Source: Chlorocebus sabaeus | Taxonomy: Eukaryota; Chordata; Mammalia; Primates; Cercopithecidae | Direction: 5' to 3' | Length of the DNA: 64,000 nt | Assembly: GCF_047675955.1 (NCBI RefSeq) | Contig: NC_132913.1 | Coordinates: 72,411,236 to 72,475,235, forward strand | In this document: piece after piece, positions 24,086-35,352 of the stretch | Layout of the letters: every line of letters begins with the position of its first letter | How positions within the stretch are numbered: position 1 is the first letter of the stretch | The notes under the pieces: model-generated | Database searches by the model: none | Told to the model about the DNA's origin: nothing | What the model saw: only the letters and a program-made list of their open reading frames with translations | Made by a program: the position numbers and the translations under genes

Positions 24086-27000
24086 TCAGTTCCCACCTAT
24101 GAGTGAGAACATGCGGTGTTTGGTTTTCTGTTCTTGTGATAGTTTGCTAAGAATGATGGTTTCCAGCTGCATCCATGTCCCTATAAAGGACACAAACTCA
24201 TCTTTTTTTATGGCTGCATAGTATCCCATGGTGTATATGTGCCACATTTTCTTAATCCAGTCTGTCACTGATGGACATTTGGGTTGATTCCAAGTCTTTG
24301 CTATTGTGAATAGTGCCACAATAAACATACGTGTGCATGTGTCTTTATAGCAGCAATATTTATAATCCTTTGGGTATATACCCAGTAATGGGATGGCTGG
24401 GTCATATGGTACATCTAGTTCTAAATGGTTGAGGAATCGCCATACTGTTTTCCATAATGGTTGAACTAGTTTACAATCCCACCAACAGTGTAAAAGTGTT
24501 CCTATTTCTCCACATCCTCTCCAGCACCTGTTGTTTCCTGACTTTTAATGATTGCCGTTCTAACTGGTGTGAGATGGTGTCTCATTGTGGTTTTGATTTG
24601 CATTTCTCTGATGGCCAGTGATGATGAGAATTTTTTATGTGTCTGTTGGCTGTATGAATGTCTTCTTTTGAGAAATGTCTGTTCATATACTTTGCCCACT
24701 TTTGGATGGAGTTGTTTGTTTTTTTCTTGTAAATTTGTTTGCGTTCTTTGTAGGTTCTGGATATTAGCCCTTTGTCAGATGAGTAGATTGCAAAAATTTT
24801 CTCCCATTCTGTAGGTTGCCTGTTCACTCTGATGGTAGTTTCTTTTGCTGTGCAAAAGCTCTTTAGTTTAATGAGATCCCATTTGTCAATTTTGGCTTTT
24901 GCTGCCGTTGCTTTTGGTGTTTTAGACATGAAGTCTTTGCCCATGCCTATGTCCTGAATGGTACTACCTAGGTTTTCTTCTAGGATTTTTATGGTATTAG
25001 TTCTAACATTTAAGTCTCTAATCCATCTTGAATTAATTTTTGTATAAGGAGTAAGGAAAGGATCCAGTTTCAGCTTTCTACTTATGGCTAGCCAATTATC
25101 CTAGCACCACTTATTAAAAAGGGAATCCTTTCCCCATTTCTTGTTTCTCTCAGGTTTGTCAAAGATCACATGGCTGTAGATGTGTGGTATTATTTCTGAG
25201 GACTCTGTTCTGTTCCATTGGTCCATGTCTCTGTTTTGGTACCAGTACCATGCTGTTTTGGTTACTGTAGCCTTGTAGTATAGTTTGAAGTCAGGTAGCG
25301 TGATGCCTCCAGCTTTGTTCTTTTGACTTAGGATTGTCTTGGAGATGCGGGCTCTTTTTTGGTTCCATATGAACTTTAAAGCAGTTTTTTCCAATTCTGT
25401 GAAGAAGCTCATTGTAGCTTGATGGGGATGGCATTGAATCTATAAATAACCTTGTGCAGTATGGCCACTTTCACAATATTGATTCTTCCTATCCATGATC
25501 ATGGTATGTTCTTCCATTTGTTTGTGTCCTCTTTGATTTCACTGAGCAGTGGTTTGTAGTTCTCCTTGAAGAGGTCCTTTACATCCCTTGTAAGTTGGAT
25601 TCCTAGATATTTTATTCTCTTTGAAGCGATTGTGAATGGAAGTTCATTCATGATTTGGCTCTCTGTTTGTCAGTTACTGGTGTATAAGAATGCTTGTGAT
25701 TTTTGCACATTAATTTTGTTTCCTGAGACTTTGCTGAAGTTGCTTATCAGCTTAAGGAGATTTTGGGCTGAGACAATGGGGTTTTCTAAATATACAATCA
25801 TGTCATCTGCAAAGAGGGACAATTTGACTTCTTCTTTTCCTAACTGAATACCCTTGATTTCTTTCTCTTGCCTGATTGCCCTAGCCAGAACTTCCAACAC
25901 TATGTTGAATAGGAGTGGTGAGAGAGGGCATCCCTGTGTTGTGCCAGTTTTCAGAGGGAATTTTTCCAGTTTTTGCCCATTCAGTATGATATTGGCTGTG
26001 GGTTTGTCATAAATAGCTCTTATTATTTTGAGGTACGTTCCATCAATACCAAATTTATTGAGCATTTTTAGCATGAAGGGCTGTAGAATTTTGTCAAAAG
26101 CCTTTTCAGCATCTATTGAGATAATCATGTGGTTTTTGTCTTTGGTTCTATTTATATGCTGGATTATGTTTATTGATTTGCAAATGTTGAACCAGCCTTG
26201 CATCCCAGGGATGAAGCCCACTTGATCATGGTGGATAAGCCTTTTGATGTGCTGCTGAATCCGGTTTGCCAGTATTTTATTGAGGATTTTTGCATCGATG
26301 TTCATCAGGGATATTGGTCTAAAATTCTCTTTTTTTGTTGTGTCTCTGCCAGGCTTTGGTATCAGGATGATGTTGGCCTCATAAAATGAGTTAGGGAGGA
26401 TTCCCTCTTTTTCTATTGATTGGAATGGTTTCAGAAGGAATGGTACCAGCTCCTCCTTGTACCTCTGGTAGAATTGAGCTGTGAATCCATCTGGTCCTGG
26501 ACTTTTTTTGGTTGGTAGGCTATTAATTATTGCCTCAATTTCAGAGCCTGCTATTGGTCTATTCAGGGATTCAACTTCTTCCTGGTTTAGTCTTGGAAGA
26601 GTGTAAGTGTCCAGGAAATTATCCATTTCTTCTAGATTTTCTAGTTTATTTGCATAGAGGTGTTTATAGTATTCTCTGATGGTAGTTTGTATTTCTGTGG
26701 GGTCGGTGGTGATATCTCCTTTATCATTTTTTATTGCATCTATTTGATTCTTCTCTCTTTTCTTCTTTATTAGTCTTGCTAGCGGTCTGTCAATTTTGTT
26801 GATCTTTTCAAAAAACCAACTCCTGGATTCATTGATTTTTTGGAGGGTTTTTTTGTGTCTCTATCTCCTTCAGTTCTGCTCTGATCTTAGTTATTTCTTG
26901 CCTTCTGCTAGCTTTCAAATGTGTTTGCTCTTACTTCTCTAGTTCTTTTGATTGTGATGTTAGAGTGTCAATTTTAGATCTTTCCTGCTTTCTCTTGTGG

Positions 27001-27910
27001 GCATTTAGTGCTATAAATTTCCCTCTACACACTGCTTTAAATGTGTCCCAGAGATTCTGGTATGTTGTATCTTTGTTCTCATTGGTTTCAAAGAACATCT
27101 TTATTTCTGCCTTCATTTCGTTATGTACCCAGTAGTCATTCAGGAGCAGGTTGTTCAGTTTCCATGTAGTTGAGCGGTTTTGATTGATTTTCTTAGTCCT
27201 GAGTTCTAGTTTGATTGCACTGTGGTCTGAGAGACAGTTTGTTATAATTTCTGTTCTTGTACATTTGCTGAGGAGTGCTTTACTCCAATTATGTAGTCAA
27301 TTTTGGAATAAGTGCGATGTGTTGCTGAGAAGAATGTATATTCTGTTGATTTGGGGTGGGGAGTTCTATAGATGTCTATTAGGTCTGCTTGCTGCAGAGA
27401 TTAGTTCAATTGCTGGATATCCTTGTTAACTTTCTGTCTCGTTGATCTGTCTAATGTTGACAGTGGAGTGTTGAAGTCTCCCATTATTATTGTACGGGAG
27501 TCTAAGACTCTTTGTAAGTCTCTGAGGACTTGCTTTATGATTCTGGGTGCTCCTGTATTGGGTACATATATATTAAGGATAGTTACCTCTTCCTGTTGAA
27601 TTGCTCCCTTTACCATTATGTAATGGCCTTCTTTGTCTTTTCTGATCTTTGATGGTTTAAAATCTATTTTATCAGAGACTAGTATTGCAACCCCTGCTTG
27701 TTTTTGTTCTCCATTTGCTTGGCAAATCTTCCTCCAACCCTTTATTTTGAGCCTATGTATGTCTCTGCATGTGAGATGGCTCTCCTGAATACAGCAGATT
27801 GATGGGTCTTGACACTTTATCCAGTTTGCCAGTCTGTGTCTTTTAATTGGAGCATTTATTCCATTTACATTTAAGGTTAATATTGTTATGTGTGAACTTG
27901 ATCCTGCCAT
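24086..27910 (-). pseudogene. L1 ORF2 (endonuclease/reverse transcriptase), broken, copy 1
   Basis: ORF2p is the L1 enzyme: an APE-type endonuclease (about residues 1-240) nicks target DNA, the reverse transcriptase (about 500-770) copies L1 RNA at the nick, and a C-terminal cysteine segment follows. This copy spans 3,825 nt against the usual 3,828, but it has several lesions. Nonsense codons occur after about codon 169 (27,401), near 26,931 (aag taa gag), near 25,670 (taa ctg aca, following ...FLYTSN), and at the W of NKWC (25,101-25,103). One base is lost in ggagtaaag (about 27,283), one A is gained in a run of seven (about 26,850), and one base is lost near 25,413; further shifts lie beyond 24,944. 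The longest surviving piece (26,626-25,670) keeps SIDAEKAFD and the catalytic FADD (codons at 25,802-25,813). It cannot make a working ORF2p. Confidence 0.93.
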
Positions 27911-27973
27911 TATGATATTAACTGGTTATTTTGCTCGTTAGTTGATGCAGTTTCTTCCTAGCCTCTATGGTCT

Positions 27974-28990
27974 TTACATTTTGGCATGTTTTTGCAATGG
28001 CTGGTACCGGTTGTTCCTTTCCATGTTTAGTGCTTCCTTCAGGGTCTCTTGTAAGGCAGGCCTAGTGGTGACAAAATCTCTAAGCATTTGCTTATCTGTA
28101 AAGGATTTTATTTCTCCTTCACTTATGAAACTTAGTTTGGCTGGATATGAAATTCTGGGTTGAAAATTCTTTTCTTTAAGAATGTTGAATATTGGCCCCC
28201 ACTCTCTTCTGGCTTGTACAGTTTCTGCCGAGAGATCTGTTGTTAGTCTGATGGGCTTCCCTTTGTGGGTAACCCGACCTTTCTCTCTGGCTGCCCTTAA
28301 GATTTTTTCCTTCATTTCAACTTTGGTGAATCTGGCAATTATGTGTCTTGGAGTTGCTCTTCTCCAGGAGTATCTTTGTGGCGTTCTCTGTATTTCCTGG
28401 ATTTGAATGTTGGCCTGCCCTACTAGGTTGGGGAAGTTCTCCTGGATGATATCCTGAAGAGTGTTTTCCAACTTGGTTCCATTTTCCCCCTCACTTTCAG
28501 GCACCCCAATCAGACGTAGATTTGGTCTTTTTACATAATCCCATACTTCTTGCAGGCTTTGTTCATTTCTTTTTCTTCTTTTTACTTTTGGTTTCTCTTC
28601 TCGCTTCATTTCATTCATTTGATCCTCAATCGCTGATACTCTTTCTTCCAGTTGATCGAGTCGGTTACTGAAGCTTGTGCATTTGCCACGTATTTCTTGT
28701 GTCATGGTTTTCGTCTCTTTCATTTCGTTTATGATCTTCTCTGCATTAATTACTCTAGCCATCAATTCTTCCACTTTTTTTTCAAGATTTTTAGTTTCTT
28801 TGTGCTGGTTACATAATTCCTCCTTTAGCTTTGAGAAGTTTGATGGACTGAAGCCTTCTTCTCTCATCTCATCAAAGTGATTCTCCGTCCAGCTTTGATC
28901 CGTTGCTGGCGATGAGCTGTGCTCCTTTGCCGGGGGAGATGCGCTCTTATTTTTTGAATTTCCAGCTTTTCTGCCCTGCTTTTTCCCCAT
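27974..28990 (-). CDS. L1 ORF1p, intact 338 codons (copy 1)
   Basis: ORF1p is the trimeric RNA-binding nucleic-acid chaperone that packages L1 RNA into the ribonucleoprotein. The frame runs from ATG at 28,990 to TAA at 27,974 without a lesion, and 338 residues is the family length. Visible parts: a basic, Ser/Pro-rich N-terminus (1-50, starting MGKKQGRKAG); a Leu/Glu/Lys heptad coiled coil (about 52-153, including LDQLEERVSA); an RRM-like domain (about 157-252, with RPNLRLIGVPES at 155-166); and a C-terminal domain (about 260-325, with ARREWGPIFN and RISYPAKLSF). The coiled coil is the older L1PA type, unlike the youngest L1s. It is followed by the standard 63-bp gap to ORF2. It is a transposon gene, not a host gene. 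Whether any RNA is made is unknown. Confidence 0.93.
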   Translation of the reverse strand: MGKKQGRKAGNSKNKSASPPAKEHSSSPATDQSWTENHFDEMREEGFSPSNFSKLKEELCNQHKETKNLEKKVEELMARVINAEKIINEMKETKTMTQEIRGKCTSFSNRLDQLEERVSAIEDQMNEMKREEKPKVKRRKRNEQSLQEVWDYVKRPNLRLIGVPESEGENGTKLENTLQDIIQENFPNLVGQANIQIQEIQRTPQRYSWRRATPRHIIARFTKVEMKEKILRAAREKGRVTHKGKPIRLTTDLSAETVQARREWGPIFNILKEKNFQPRISYPAKLSFISEGEIKSFTDKQMLRDFVTTRPALQETLKEALNMERNNRYQPLQKHAKM

Positions 28991-30007
28991 ATTTGTGGTT
29001 TTATCTGCCTCTGGTCTTTGACGATGGTGACGTACTGATGGGGTTTTGGTGTAGGTGTCCTTCCTATTTGATAGTTTTCCTTCTAACAGTCAGGACCCTC
29101 AGCTGTAGGTCTGTTGGAGATTGCTTGAGGTCCACTCCAGACCCTGTTTGCCTGGGTATCAGCAGCAGAGGCTGCAGACGATAGAATATTGCTGAACAGC
29201 GAGTGTACCTGTCTGATTCTTGCTTTGGAAGCTTCCTCTCAGGGGTGTACTCCACCCTGTGAGGTGTGGGATGTCAGACCGCCCCTAGTGGGGGATGTCT
29301 CCCAGTTAGGCTACTCAGGGGTCAGGGTCCCACTTGAGCAGGCAGTCTGTCCCTTCTCAGATCTCAACCTCCATGTTGGGAGATCCACTGCTCTCTTCAA
29401 AGCTGTCAGACAGAGTCGTTTGCGTCTGCAAAAGTTTCTGCTGCTTTTGTTGTTGTTTAGTTGTGCCCTGTCCCCAGAGGTGGAGTCTACAGAGACAGGC
29501 AGGTTTCCTTGAGCTGCTGTGAGCTCCACCCAGTTCGAGCTTCCCAGTGGCTTTGTTTACCTAGTTAAGCCTCAGCAATGGCGGGCGCCCCTCCCCCAGC
29601 CTCGCTGCTGCCTTGAGGTTAGAACGCTGACTGCTGTGCTAGCAATGAGGGAGGCTCTGTGGGCGTGGGACCCTCCCGGCCAGGTGTGGGATACAATCTC
29701 TTGGTGTGCCCGTTTGCTTAAAGCGCAGTATTGGGGTGGGAGTTACCCGATTTTCCAGGTGTTGTGTGTCTCTGTTCCCCTGCCTAGGAAAAGGGATTCC
29801 CTTCCCCCTTGCGCTTCCCAGGTGAGGCGATGCCTCGCCCTGCTTCAGCTCTAGCTGGTCGGGCTGCAGCAGCTGACCAGCACCGATTGTCCGGCACTCC
29901 CTAGTGAGATGAACCCAGTACCTCAGTTGAAAATGCAGAAATCACCGGTCTTCTGTGTCACTCGCGCTGGGAGTTGGAGACTGGAGCTGTTCCTATTCGG
30001 CCATCTT
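28991..30007 (-). promoter_or_regulatory. L1 5'UTR internal promoter, almost complete (copy 1)
   Basis: About 1,017 bp, CpG-containing and GC-rich, upstream of ORF1. The YY1-type site cggccatctt (antisense of aagatggccg, 29,998-30,007), which positions L1 transcription start, is retained at the extreme 5' end. The region also contains an L1 antisense-promoter zone, which would fire in the plus direction towards 30 kb and beyond. Relative to the youngest L1s it carries an extra ~130-bp block (about 29,117-29,248). Family behaviour is known; activity of this copy is inference. Confidence 0.8.
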
Positions 30008-30022
30008 CAAGAATATCTTTTC
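30006..30022. repeat. Target-site duplication, right copy (L1PA copy 1)
   Basis: Second copy of the 17-bp duplication, abutting the L1 5' end. The following aaacc gives an EN-like cut of ttttc/aa. Confidence 0.93.
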
Positions 30023-30894
30023 AAACCTGTCAGTTAAAAGATAATTTTTCCTTCTGTGATGCCATACCACTATTGTGACTATTCTTTCATTGAAAATTAT
30101 TATATCCTGCCTTGTCCTTTAGTTAACTACGCACATAGCTGCCTATCCTAATAGATGTTAAAATGGCTGATATCATGAATGTATCTTGTGAATTTTGGGA
30201 CCTAAAATTATACACAGAGTCGTTTGAAATCCTTAATGAAATGAACTAAATATCATTAAATATTGGGGTAATATACTACAGCTATGTATTACACAAAGAT
30301 GTAATTTCCTTGGAAACTAGGCCAGAAAGGAAGTGTTTACAGAGTTTTTCATGAAGCCAGCCATTTAAAAATTTCCTTCATAACAACTACAAATAGATAA
30401 CTAAACAGCATGACTTTAAAACGCGAAAAAACAATCTTAGCAAGAGTTCCAGAAAATATATGTAATATATACTTCAGAAATGGAATACATAAGTATTTTG
30501 CTTGTTTGTTTGTTTGTTTTATTTTTTCAGTCCTAGGTTTGTAATGCTAAATGGAATAAACAAAGAAAAATAGGCACTCTGTTTTTCTTCACTCATTTTT
30601 GTTACTGTTGTTTGGTTGATTGATTAAACCATTTTTAACTTCAGCAAATAACACATTCCATACATTTTTGTACTTTTAAAATTACTGTGAAATTTTTCCA
30701 AATGATTGATAATAATGTGGCTGAGAAAATGGTTTATGTGCATATTTTTAAGTAGGCAGTTTTACTTGTTTATGTTTTCACGAAAAATAAAAGATACAAA
30801 TATATGGCAAATTTTAATTTTAGAAATAGTCATACAAACTATACAAGTATGAGAACATTTACAATGAAATGTAGTATCTTATTTTTCTATTGTA
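30023..30894. other. Unassigned AT-rich DNA with (TTTG)n
   Basis: A short TTTG run lies at about 30,500-30,520. Nothing else is supported. This is the flank that an outward-acting L1 antisense promoter would transcribe first. Confidence 0.45.
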
Positions 30895-31000
30895 CTAAAG
30901 AATCAAAGTCTGGTTCTACCACTTATTATCTATGTTACCCTGTCCCTCTATCTCTTAATTTTTAAATGAAGAAAATAAGAAGATAAAAATTTTCATACTT
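30895..31000 (-). mobile_element. MIR, minus strand
   Basis: gtctggttctaccacttatt, 'atctatgttaccctgtccct' and 'aatttttaaatgaagaaaat' match the antisense MIR core (ctggttctgccacttactag ... ctcatctgtaaaatg). Confidence 0.58.
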
Positions 31001-31615
31001 TCTTATACAAATTTAAATGAAAGTGTATCTGACTTTGATGATTAATTTAGGAACAAAATGCACATATAATTATTTAACTTTCATTTTTTCACTGCATTAA
31101 ATATATATACTGTCCAGGCACCTAATAGGCTAAATTCTACAGTAGCAATACCGTAGCTAATATTTTTGTAAACTCTACATGTATTTAAGTACATCATCTT
31201 GCATAAATATTTCACTTTTATTTTCTCAGAGTTCATTATACTTAAAATTCTTTTATAAATATTGTATTTATGAACCCCATATCACAATGGCTTGCCAATG
31301 GTCTGCTGTTACAACTAAGGTACTACTTATTATTCTTCTTTGAAGAATACCTGTTCATCATCTGCAAAAATCTACTTTAAAACTTGTACTCAAACTGTGA
31401 GTTCAGGCATCTTACCCATTTAGTAGTCATGCTATTATTGAGTCATCCAGAAAGAATGGGAAATAAATAAGATACAAATATTTTTCTTCTTGCCGATTTA
31501 CTATAGCTATGTATTACAGTACATACATTTATATGTATATTATAATATTATGAAAAATACTGGTATAAGAAGGATATATAATAAGCTCCACTTAGTCTCT
31601 TTACAAAGTTATAAG
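31001..31615. other. Unassigned AT-rich DNA
   Basis: No feature supported. Confidence 0.4.
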
Positions 31616-31741
31616 GTGTGTTAGTCTGCTTGGGTGTCATAACATATTACCACACACTGAGAAGCTTATACAAGAGATACTTATTTGCTCACCGTCCTGG
31701 AATCAAGAAGTCCATGAGCAAAGTGCAGCAAGTTTGGTTTC
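31616..31741 (-). mobile_element. MLT1-type LTR fragment, antisense
   Basis: tgtgttagtctgcttgggtg, 'cataacatattaccacacac' and 'ggaatcaagaagtcc..gcaaagtgcagcaagtttggttt' follow the antisense 3' end of MLT1 (ERVL-MaLR) LTRs. It stops exactly where the THE1 LTR begins, and its continuation is not visible on the far side. Confidence 0.6.
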
Positions 31742-32106
31742 TGATATGGTTTGGCTGTGTCCCCACGCAAATCTTGTCTTTAATTGTAGTTCCCATAATT
31801 CCCACGTGTTGCCCGGAGGGACCCAGCGGACGGTAATTGAATCATGTTGGTGGATCTTTCCCGTATTCTTCTCCTGGTAGAGAAAAAGTCTCACAGGATC
31901 TGATGATTTTATAAATTGGGAGTTCCCTTTCACAAGCTTTCTTTCCTGCTTCCATGTAAGACAGGATTTTGTTCCTCATTCTCCTTCTGCCATAATTGTG
32001 AGGCCTCCCCAGCCATATAGAACTGTAAGTCAATTAAACCTCTTTCCTTTATAGATTACCCATTTCGGGTATGCCTTTAATCGCAACATGAGAACAGACT
32101 GATACA
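31742..32106 (+). mobile_element. THE1-type solo LTR, plus strand
   Basis: About 365 bp, opening tgatatggtttggctgtgtc and closing with 'agactgataca'. It is collinear with THE1 LTRs through 'cccataattcccacgtgttg', 'ggtaattgaatcatgttg', 'gatctgatgattttataaa', 'cacaagctttctttcctgct', 'ggcctccccagccata' and 'caattaaacctctttccttt'. It has no internal sequence, so it is a solo LTR. Confidence 0.92.
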
Positions 32107-34829
32107 ATATCCATTGGTCTCAGGTAACAACTCGTTAAAGCAATTGTACTTTTGCTTTTTTATACTAACTTGGTGGATCAAAAAGACACAATTTCCTGTA
32201 TCTCAAGAAACATCAGTAAACATGATAACATTTGCATATTCATCATTTAGAAAGTCATTAGATGATTCCAATGCATCTAAATGTTACAACCTTGGCATTT
32301 GACTCAATAGTTCCTATATAAACAATTTGCAGCTTTTTGAAGAAAATGAATCCTGGCAACTGACTGTAATAAATTTAGTTCCTAAAGGAGTAAATGTAAT
32401 GGTTATATTCTTGATGTATAAACCGTATATTTTCTTTTACTTTTTTTAAATTGTTTATACCAGGACAAACCTAATACATTATTGTGAATTGTATTATCAA
32501 AGGATGATTTGGGCCATCTGGTTTTGTAGCAGATGGTAAATATTTAATAAGGGAATGCCCCACACAGTCTCTAGTTATTAAATATGTCATTACATGTTTT
32601 CAATATCCTCCGTGCTTATTCTCAGTGTTAGTGTCTAGGTAGTGTGCTGTGACACAGACAAAAAAATTCTAATACTGTTATTTTCATGTAAAAGTCAGGA
32701 AGATATATTCCAGGGTAAGACAATTTCATTAGCTAAACAAGATATTAAATTCAGAGAGACTTGACTTAGAAATTGGATTCTTTTTCGCATGTTATAAACT
32801 TGTTCAAATCTGATCCACTATTTAAAATGAATATGGCTGAGTTCCAAATTATTTTTTTCTTTACTGTCGGCTTATCTGAAACATGCTGACAATGGAGTGA
32901 CCCAATTTATGAAAGCTCTATCCGTCTGAATAATAATAACTTAAATTATGATAAAACTTTTCTTAAGAAAAAAGTATGTTTTAGCATTTAAATCTTCAGT
33001 ACAATTAAGGGACACATGGTTTATCTTGCTTTTAAGTTTTATTCTAATAATGAATTGATAAATGCTGATTAAACAAAACTTGGCCATGCTCCCAACTGTG
33101 CTTGATCACTGGAAATAAGATTTTCCCATGAACAAATATCCATGAAGGGGACTGATTTTTGTCTACTGTCAAAAGATTTAGTATATATATAATTTGGATG
33201 CTTTTATACTGAAATCAATATTATTAAAATTTTCTCAACTACCAGAAGCACTACAAGCAATACACAATGTTTAATAAAAATGATAAGGTGAAAATTGGCT
33301 ATTTCATAGTATATTGGGCAGAATATTAGAGGATATATGAGATAATGAGTTAGGTCTTGGCCTTACTGAAGACTCGCCTTAGCATCTCGGTTAATCAATG
33401 TTTGTGAGTGAATGTTTCTTTGGGTGGAAAATTATGGAGAAGACAAGATTAAATTTTATGATTCCTTTCATTTATTCTGCAAGTATTTTTAAACTGACTG
33501 TTTCTATCAGGAAGAAGTTGTGTGTTTCGAGTACAAATTTATTTAATAAAATGCTATAAAATTGCTTCACTGTGGCCAAAATTAAGGATTTTTTGTTTTT
33601 GTTTTTGCTTGAGGAATAATATGTTCCATGTTAATGTCACTCACAATATTTCTAACCTCAAAAAATATGTATCTCTGACTTATTAAAAAATAAGTTTTAT
33701 TCAAAGTTGCTTTCCTGATGTTTAACTGTGGTGCTACAGAAACTGTGGAGTTTTTAAGCACAACACCTGCAGATTCTCACTTCTATGAATAAAACCTAAA
33801 GGAAACTGTGTTCATTCTCGCATAAAGTGGCACTTCTGGTATCATATACATCACTCTAATTTCACTCCTTAACCTAATAAATATAACTCAAGAAAATATA
33901 TATCCAGTGAAAGTGTTTCCTTTTCATATACTTACAAATTATTCTAAGTAATTTTATTTATGAATGATATAGAGATAATATTTTATGACTTTCATTAGTG
34001 TTTCAGAAGTTACCACTTCAAATGAATAAAACACCCCATTGAGAATAAGGCATACTCATTCTAAAGTCTGAGAATGACAGGTTGTTTGCCATACCACAAA
34101 TTGATCATTCAAACCAACTTTTTAGGTCTTAGGAACTCAATAGTTATAACTTTGATTTATTATGTATTCATAGTTTATTTGCTGTGAGAAACAAATTAAG
34201 TTTGGAATCAAAATGTTGTACGAAACGATGGAGATTCTATGTGAATAATACTGTGGAATGAACAATTCTGAAAGATTTACTTAATTACTTTTGCATATCT
34301 ATTCATTAAAAAATAAATCTCTTTACATGGTGTTCTTAAATTTTTCACATACCACGACAGGTGAATTCGCAATTTTCTTCCTTTCTTTGTATGATATGTC
34401 GAATTTGACTCTAAATTAATATGTGCATAATAGATAAAATATAATCTGTAGATAACCTGCCTTGAAAAATTTAGCAAGTATGGCATCACTCCCAAATCTT
34501 AATCATATCAATTAATTGCACTTTAAAACTTCATTTTATTGAGTGCTATTTAAAATACAATAAATCACCGTGGTAAATTTCAACATTCACAATATATTCT
34601 GACCTAGATACCTTGCAAATTAAAGCAACATAAAACTGGCCTAAAATTATGATATTTCTCTCTGTCGCTATGATTGACTATGACTTGGGGACAGTTTGTG
34701 GCCAAAACAACAGAAACATCTCCAAATATCTGGTATTTAAATTCGTCCTTGAGATCAACCGTGTTATTTTTTTGTAAACAAAAAACAAAACAGAAAACCT
34801 AGTCAGTCATGTAAGTGGTTAGTTGTTTT
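32107..34829. other. Unassigned AT-rich DNA
   Basis: About 2.7 kb in which no gene, RNA or clear transposon was recognised. Short open frames (32,114-32,302; 34,277-34,495) lack any signature. Confidence 0.4.
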
Positions 34830-35350
34830 TAATTCTGTGAAGAAAGATGGTGGTTTGGTAGGAGTAGTGTTAAATCCATAAATTGCTTTGGGTAGTATGG
34901 TCATTTTAATGGTACTAATTTTTCCAATCAATGAGCATGGAATGTTTTTCCATTTATTTGTGTCTCTGATTTCTTTGAGCAGTTTTATAGTTCTCCTTGT
35001 AGCGGTTTTTTTTTTTTTTTACCTCCTTGGTTAGTTGTATTCCTACGTATTTTATTTTCTTTGTGGCTATTGTAAATGGGATTGTGTTCTGACCATTATT
35101 GGCCTATAGAAATACTACAGATTTCTGTACATGATTTTGTATCCTGAAACCTTCCTAAAATGGTTTATCAGTACTGTTAGCATTGGCAGAGTCTTTGGGG
35201 CTTTCTAGGTAGAAAATCATATCATCAGTTAAGAGAGGTATTTTGACTTCTTTTTTTCCTATTTGGATGCTTTTTATTTTTTCTCTTGGCTGATTCCTCT
35301 GGTTAGGACTTCCAGTACTGTGTTTGATAGGAGTGGTAGATTGGACATCC
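34830..35350 (-). mobile_element. Inverted 5' part of an L1MA-like element
   Basis: Minus-strand ORF2 sequence running from the 'ccaattctgtgaagaa' zone at left to the 'gtactgtgtttgataggagt' zone (the RT 'LLFNIVLEVL' region) at right. It is immediately followed by plus-strand L1 sequence. The order, with the more 5' part inverted and its 5' end at the junction, is that of twin-primed insertion. Confidence 0.75.
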
Positions 35351-35352
35351 TA

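Larger units (their letters stand above)
23878..30007 (-). mobile_element. Near-full-length L1PA (copy 1), minus strand
   Basis: About 6.1 kb with the complete L1 order on the minus strand: 5'UTR (30,007-28,991), ORF1 (28,990-27,974), 63-bp spacer, ORF2 (27,910-24,086), 3'UTR and A-rich tail (24,085-23,878). It is flanked by a perfect 17-bp target duplication, ttcaagaatatcttttc, at 23,861-23,877 and 30,006-30,022. The first two duplicated bases double as L1 sequence. The 5' end starts at the aagatggcc stretch, so only about a dozen leading bases are missing. The 3'UTR motif cgagttgatg with atgtaaatga, and the ORF1 coiled-coil type, place it with older L1PA subfamilies (about L1PA5-L1PA7), not L1PA2/L1Hs. 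Part of the 3'UTR G-rich tract has collapsed to about ten G (minus strand, 24,033-24,042). Confidence 0.95.

Noticed and set aside
29519..29854. 111-codon plus-strand frame in the L1 5'UTR, in the area of the primate L1 antisense ORF0
   Set aside because: It opens with GTG rather than ATG. I could not match it confidently to ORF0, so only the antisense-promoter possibility is reported.
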